From positions 1 to 34,275 of the forward strand of contig WRJU01000251.1 of NCBI GenBank assembly GCA_009778425.1: a stretch of DNA of 34,275 nucleotides. The letters are read 5' to 3'. A program made the translations under genes and the position numbers. This DNA is from Pseudomonadota bacterium (GTDB taxonomy: Bacteria > Pseudomonadota > Gammaproteobacteria > Burkholderiales > Rhodocyclaceae). This document shows, in pieces, positions 30,808 to 34,275 of the stretch. The notes under the pieces were generated by a model that searched no databases, was not told the DNA's origin, and was given only the letters and a program-made list of their open reading frames with translations. The number at the start of each line of letters is the position of its first letter. Position 1 is the first letter of the stretch.

Positions 30808-31407
30808 ATGGCCACGGTTTCCCATGAGCGCAGCGCGTCCCGCGATAGGTTGATCCGGTTGATCCATGTTGCCAAGCGCGATCTGGCGCTGGACGATGAA
30901 ACTTACCGGGGCGCGCTGCATGCCGTGATCGGCAAAACGTCAACGACGGCGATGAGCGTCCCTGAACTCCAGAAGGTGATGGATCACCTCAAGAGCAAGG
31001 GGTTCAAGGTGCGCCCTTCGGCGAAGTCGCGGCCATTGGCGCGATACCCGGAAGCCCGGAAAATCCGGGCGATCTGGCTGCTTTTGCATAAGCTCGGCGC
31101 GGTCAAGAACCCCTCTGAAGCGGCGCTGGCTGCCTACGTGAAACGCATCACCGGCATCGACGCGCTTCAGTGGATCGGCGGCGATCAAGCCGAGCGGGTA
31201 ATCGAGACGCTGAAGAAGTGGGCGATGCGGTTTTTACCGGATGCGGTACGGGCATTGGCGGATCGGCTGAGCGCGTCGGAGGTGCCCATGCCGAGAATCG
31301 ATATAACGGAACTGTCGTGGAAATTGAGCGACGCGTTCGAGCGCATGACGTTCGATCCGATGCTGTTGGCGTGGGAATCTCTGAACGAAATACTGGAGAA
31401 CGCATGA
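30808..31407 (+). CDS. gemA: GemA-like regulatory protein (Mu gp16 family, DUF1018)
   Basis: 199 aa from ATG 30808; the longer frame above it is a shadow of the DUF3164 gene. Family marks are LIRLIHVAKRDLALDDETYR, TTAMSVPELQKVMDHLKSKG and YPEARKIRAIWLLLHKLGAV. In Mu, GemA changes host gene expression and DNA supercoiling. It overlaps the activator gene by 4 nt (ATGA). Confidence 0.9.
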   Translation: MATVSHERSASRDRLIRLIHVAKRDLALDDETYRGALHAVIGKTSTTAMSVPELQKVMDHLKSKGFKVRPSAKSRPLARYPEARKIRAIWLLLHKLGAVKNPSEAALAAYVKRITGIDALQWIGGDQAERVIETLKKWAMRFLPDAVRALADRLSASEVPMPRIDITELSWKLSDAFERMTFDPMLLAWESLNEILENA

Positions 31408-31784
31408 GCGGCGCAACCAGCCTTGTCCATGACGATTGTTTCAGGAACAAGTCCCCTGAACTTTTGGCAGACCTTGCCAGCCAGTGTTCGGCGGTCATTC
31501 ACGAACGGCTCGGCCTCGATGCCGTAAAGGCCGATGAGATCGGACGCGAGACTGCCGAGCGGATGTCTTTCATTTGGGGCGGGCAGAACGTCTATTTCCC
31601 AAAAGGGCTGATCTACCAGCTTTCCATCCGTGACCGCCAGATATTCGATGAATTCAACGGTAAGAACCACGCCGACCTTGCGCGCAAGTACAAGGTGTCC
31701 TTGCAATGGATTTACAAGCTCATCAAGACTGTCCGGGCAGAGGAAATTGCCAAACGGCAGATGACGATTGATATAGGGGTTTAA
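31404..31784 (+). CDS. mor: Mor/C-type transcription activator of late genes
   Basis: 126 aa from ATG 31404. The family core is present: FIWGGQNVYFPKGL (residues ~57-69, the beta-strand linker that contacts the minor groove) and an HTH at ~86-110, FDEFNGKNHADLARKYKVSL then QWIYKLIKTVR. Mor and C bind as dimers near -43 and recruit RNA polymerase to promoters lacking a -35. Only one such gene is visible, so it may serve both the middle and late roles. It probably acts at the three motifs at 3413, 14742 and 23706. Confidence 0.9.
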   Translation: MSGATSLVHDDCFRNKSPELLADLASQCSAVIHERLGLDAVKADEIGRETAERMSFIWGGQNVYFPKGLIYQLSIRDRQIFDEFNGKNHADLARKYKVSLQWIYKLIKTVRAEEIAKRQMTIDIGV

Positions 31785-31786
31785 AG

Positions 31787-32386
31787 ATGAAGTGGACGCC
31801 CGAGGAAGATGCCGCCATCCGGGAACACTACCCGAGCAAGACCGCGCGTGAACTTGCCGCGACCGTGCTGCCAGGGCGTTCGATTGGCAGCATTAAAACA
31901 AGGGCGCTTGCCTTGCGCGTCAGGAAAGCCCAAGGGTTTTCAAAAAACAATGCGGCCATCAGGGCGACCCACTTTCAGCGCGGCCAATCGCCCTGGAATA
32001 AAGGCAAGCACTACGTCGCTGGTGGCCGTAGCGCGGAGACCCGCTTCAAGAAAGGCAGCATCCCTCACACGCATTTGCCCATCGGCTCAGAGCGCGACAA
32101 GGAAGGCGTACTGTGGCGAAAAGTGGCGGACACCCGAATCAAGCCTCAAGACTGGCTGCCAGTCCATCACATTGTCTGGCTTGAGGCGGGCGGGGAGATA
32201 CCTTCAGGGCATGTGCTTTGTTTCAAGGACGGCAACCGCCGCAATTTCTCGCTCGACAATCTCGAACTGGCAACGAGAGCCGAAATCATGCGGCGGAACT
32301 CCGTCAACAACTACGGGCCAGAAGTTGCGGCCATCATCAGGCTAAACGGCTCTCTCAAAAGAGCCATCGTAAACAGAGGTGATTGA
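31787..32386 (+). CDS. HNH endonuclease with N-terminal SANT-like domain
   Basis: 199 aa. Residues ~1-45 (MKWTPEEDAAIREHYPSKTA, then IGSIKTRALALRV) look like a SANT/Myb-type DNA-binding unit. Residues ~70-165 hold the HNH core: VHHIVWLEAGGEIPSGHVLC, FKDGNRRNFSLDNLELATRA. The usual NHIDGN box is changed to CFKDGN, which is normal for this phage subgroup. It may be a free-standing homing-type nuclease or help packaging or host DNA breakage. It lies 2 nt after the activator gene. Confidence 0.85.
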   Translation: MKWTPEEDAAIREHYPSKTARELAATVLPGRSIGSIKTRALALRVRKAQGFSKNNAAIRATHFQRGQSPWNKGKHYVAGGRSAETRFKKGSIPHTHLPIGSERDKEGVLWRKVADTRIKPQDWLPVHHIVWLEAGGEIPSGHVLCFKDGNRRNFSLDNLELATRAEIMRRNSVNNYGPEVAAIIRLNGSLKRAIVNRGD

Positions 32387-32387
32387 A

Positions 32388-32681
32388 ATGGAAGGCAATG
32401 ACATCAGTTCCCTGCGCAGCATCCTCTTTGAAACAATGCGCGGCATTAAGGATGGGACGGTCGACATCGACCGCGCGCGCGCCATCAACGGAACCGCCTC
32501 GGTCATCATCGAAACGGCAAAAGTTGAAGTCGCCCATATGAAAGTTGCAGGCGGCTGCGGAAGCGGTTTTATTGGTGCTGCTGGTGGTCAGACGGCACTG
32601 ACGGACAAGACCGCGACCGGCACAAAGACTGTCACACAGCTTCCGAACGGGGTGCAGGTCACGCGGCATAGGATGGAGTGA
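32388..32681 (+). CDS. Small conserved early phage protein
   Basis: 97 aa from ATG 32388, with GAGGTGA upstream. Helical N-terminus (LRSILFETMRGIKDGTVDID, AINGTASVIIETAKVEVAHM) and a Gly/Thr-rich C-terminus. Similar short proteins sit near GemA/Mor in Mu-like phages. Function unknown to me. Confidence 0.75.
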   Translation: MEGNDISSLRSILFETMRGIKDGTVDIDRARAINGTASVIIETAKVEVAHMKVAGGCGSGFIGAAGGQTALTDKTATGTKTVTQLPNGVQVTRHRME

Positions 32682-32688
32682 TGTGACG

Positions 32689-33079
32689 ATGAAATCGGCC
32701 ATCGAGTGGACTAGGCAGACTTGGAACCCCGCCACGGGCTGTACCAAGATCTCCCCAGGCTGCAAGCACTGTTACGCCGAAGTGATGGCGCGGCGCTTGC
32801 ATGCGATGGGCGCTCCTGGCTACGAGAACGAGTTCAGGCTCACCCTGCATCCGGATCGGCTCGAAAAACCGCTGGCATGCAAGAAGCCGACCATGTTTTT
32901 CGTCAACAGCATGAGCGACCTATTCCACGAGGCCGTACCGGACAAGTTCCTGGATCGTCGACGGGGTAAAGCGCAACAAGAAGGCAAATGGCCGCTTCTT
33001 CCAAGGCCGCACATGGGATGCTTATCCTGTTGTAGCGATGGAACGTGGTAATGGAGATCTGTTTTCTATGACCCGATAG
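32689..33079 (+). pseudogene. Phage Gp37/Gp68 family gene with internal deletion and frameshift
   Basis: The N-terminal part is intact: SAIEWTRQTWNPATGCTKIS then PGCKHCYAEVMARRL, carrying the family cysteines (C-x6-C-x2-C), up to MSDLFHEAVPDKFLD. At about 32954-32958 the sequence jumps directly to the family C-terminus, VDGVKRNKKANGRFFQGRTW and DAYPVV, but in another frame (stop TAG at 33079). The continuous frame therefore ends at 33051 with a nonsense tail. Full-length relatives are about 250-300 aa, so some 150 residues are missing. Start could be GTG 32683 or ATG 32689. Confidence 0.8.
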
Positions 33080-33130
33080 CGCCGGTTTTTTATTTGCACT
33101 ATCTGCAAGTCGTTTTTACAGCACCGTCCT

Positions 33131-33168
33131 GATTCTTCCCGTATCATCCCGGATCATCCCACTTATCA
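33131..33168. other. Probable prophage end with tandem transposase-binding-like repeats
   Basis: Three tandem 10-bp units read toward the phage as GGGATGATCC, GGGATGATAC and GGGAAGAATC (33160-33131). A weaker copy lies at 33170-33179. Mu-type ends start TG/CA; CA at 33167-33168 or 33191-33192 would suit. The block lies after the last phage gene and before the host pntB terminator. The exact junction cannot be fixed without the empty site. Confidence 0.45.
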
Positions 33169-33230
33169 AGTGTATTCCCCTTCAAATATCTCAGTCCGTT
33201 TCATCGAGACTTGCCCTCTCCCTAGCATCC

Positions 33231-33276
33231 CCCTCTCCCGCCCCTTCGGGGCACCCTCTCCCACGAGGGGAGAGGG
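33231..33276. terminator. Nested GC-rich hairpins, likely terminator/repeat after pntB
   Basis: GCCCC-TTC-GGGGC (33240-33252) is followed by a 9-bp stem CCCTCTCCC with GGGAGAGGG (33254-33276), loop ACGAG. A second CCCTCTCCC (33231-33239) could pair instead. The layout is a common dispersed intergenic repeat in high-GC proteobacteria. It lies 25 nt after the pntB stop, so it probably ends pntB transcription and protects the 3' end. The rest of 33080-33300 shows no gene. Confidence 0.6.
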
Positions 33277-33300
33277 GCTTATTTTCAACCGACGCCCCGC

Positions 33301-34275
33301 TCATTCCATCGTCTTGAGATTCTGGATTACGTCGGCGATGACTTTTTGCGCGCTGCCGTACAGCATGCGGCAATTATCCATATAGAACAGGGCGTTTTCG
33401 ATACCGGAGTAGCCCGCGCCCTGGCCGCGTTTGACGACGATGACCTGGGATGCGTAATCGGCATTCAAGATCGGCATGCCGTAGATCGGGCTGGTCTTGT
33501 CGGTTCGCGCCACGGGGTTGACTACGTCGTTGGCGCCGATGACCAGCGCGACATCGGCCTGGTTGAAATCGGAATTGATTTCTTCCAGATCGAAAATCTT
33601 GTCGTAAGACACGCCTGCCTCGGCCAGCAATACGTTCATATGTCCCGGCATCCGTCCGGCAACCGGGTGAATGGCAAATCTGACATCGACCCCGGCGTTT
33701 TCAAGCCACTCGGTCATCTCCCTGACTTTATGCTGCGCGCCTGCTACGGCCATGCCGTAACCGGGAATGATGATGACTTTGTTGGCGTAGTGCATCATCG
33801 CCGCCGCGTCGAGCGCGGATACTTCTTTCATTGTGCCATTGACCGTGCCGCTCGCCTGCGCTTCGCCGCTGATCGGCTGGAACAGGATATTGGTGATTGG
33901 GCGGTTCATCGCCTTGGCCATCAACTGCGTGAGCAGCGTACCGGCTGCGCCGACGACGATACCGGCAATGATCAGCGCCGGATTTCCCATGACGTAGCCT
34001 TCAAAGCCGACCGCCAGCCCGGTAAACGCGTTGAACAACGAGATGACCACCGGCATGTCGGCACCGCCAATCGGCAGCGTAACGACCACGCCCAAGGCCA
34101 GCGCGCAGATGAAAAAACCGACCAGGAGCCAGGGGGGAACCGCCAAGGGCCCCTTGCCAAACAACAGGTCATGGATGGGGTCGGGAGAGGCTGCCTGACC
34201 AAGCCAGACGATGGCGATTCCCAGCCCAAGCGTCACCAGGGCCAGGGCGATGTTGACGGTGTTCTGCGCGGGCAG
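33301..34275 (-). CDS. pntB: NAD(P) transhydrogenase subunit beta (partial, 5' end outside)
   Basis: The frame is open from the right edge (LPAQNTVNIALALVTLGLGI) to TGA at 33301, about 324 residues. Several transmembrane helices (WLLVGFFICALALGVVVTLP, ALIIAGIVVGAAGTLL) are followed by the NADP-binding domain: IIIPGYGMAVAGAQHKVREM, RFAIHPVAGRMPGHMNVLLA, DVALVIGANDVVNP and VVKRGQGAGYSGIENALFYM. This proton-pumping inner-membrane enzyme interconverts NADH and NADPH. It is host DNA: a core gene, transcribed toward the prophage and ended by the hairpins at 33231-33276. Confidence 0.96.
   Translation of the reverse strand: MPAQNTVNIALALVTLGLGIAIVWLGQAASPDPIHDLLFGKGPLAVPPWLLVGFFICALALGVVVTLPIGGADMPVVISLFNAFTGLAVGFEGYVMGNPALIIAGIVVGAAGTLLTQLMAKAMNRPITNILFQPISGEAQASGTVNGTMKEVSALDAAAMMHYANKVIIIPGYGMAVAGAQHKVREMTEWLENAGVDVRFAIHPVAGRMPGHMNVLLAEAGVSYDKIFDLEEINSDFNQADVALVIGANDVVNPVARTDKTSPIYGMPILNADYASQVIVVKRGQGAGYSGIENALFYMDNCRMLYGSAQKVIADVIQNLKTME

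Noticed and set aside
31047..31066. Inverted repeat GCCCGGA/TCCGGGC in gemA
   Set aside because: It encodes the conserved ARKIRA motif of the GemA family, so it is explained by coding constraint.
1..34275. tRNA genes, CRISPR arrays and insertion sequences
   Set aside because: No cloverleaf with a T-loop consensus, no regularly spaced repeats with spacers, and no transposase other than the phage MuA-type enzyme were seen by eye.

Overview
The window is most of a transposable, contractile-tailed prophage of the Mu/BcepMu type, plus a little host DNA at the right end. The host fragment is the 3' part of pntB. GC content is high. The head-gene style (Mu) joined to P2-type tail genes resembles BcepMu-like phages, so the host is probably a betaproteobacterium or a similar Gram-negative; that host call is inference.

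Layout. From 24274 to 33079 the early/middle genes run on the + strand: a Ner-like switch protein, a KilA-N protein, small regulators, the DDE transposase (MuA type), its AAA+ partner (MuB type), a DUF3164 protein, GemA, a Mor/C-type activator, an HNH nuclease and a broken Gp37/Gp68 gene. Most neighbours overlap by ATGA/GTGA, so they form one translationally coupled operon. At 24181-24233 two identical-architecture operators cover divergent promoters for the early operon and for the repressor (23806-24195, - strand). From 23653 down to base 1 the late genes run on the - strand: endolysin, Rz/nested Rz1, a TraR-type zinc finger, terminase subunits, portal, MuF, G, protease/scaffold, capsid, head-tail connectors, sheath, tube, a frameshifting chaperone pair, tape measure and the P2-type baseplate series U-X-D-V-W-J-I. 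The series ends in a tail fibre that runs off the left edge. One prophage end therefore lies outside the window; the other is close to 33131-33192.

Regulation. Three places where late transcription should restart (before lysis, before protease, before baseplate W) carry the same ungapped 21-nt motif. I propose these are the Mor-dependent late promoters, analogous to Mu Plys, PI and PP. Between the first and second late units sits a cassette unlike the normal Mu plan: a Rha-family gene preceded by a structured RNA that looks like the P1/P7 C4 antisense RNA, bounded by terminators.

Other unusual features are a 34-nt palindromic element present in two unrelated genes and read as the same octapeptide in both, two tandem palindromic octapeptide elements inside the KilA-N gene, a hairpin that holds the endolysin ribosome-binding site, a toxin-like C-terminal extension on MuF, and a -2/+1 frameshift site in the tail chaperone genes. 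No tRNA, rRNA, CRISPR array or insertion sequence was seen.
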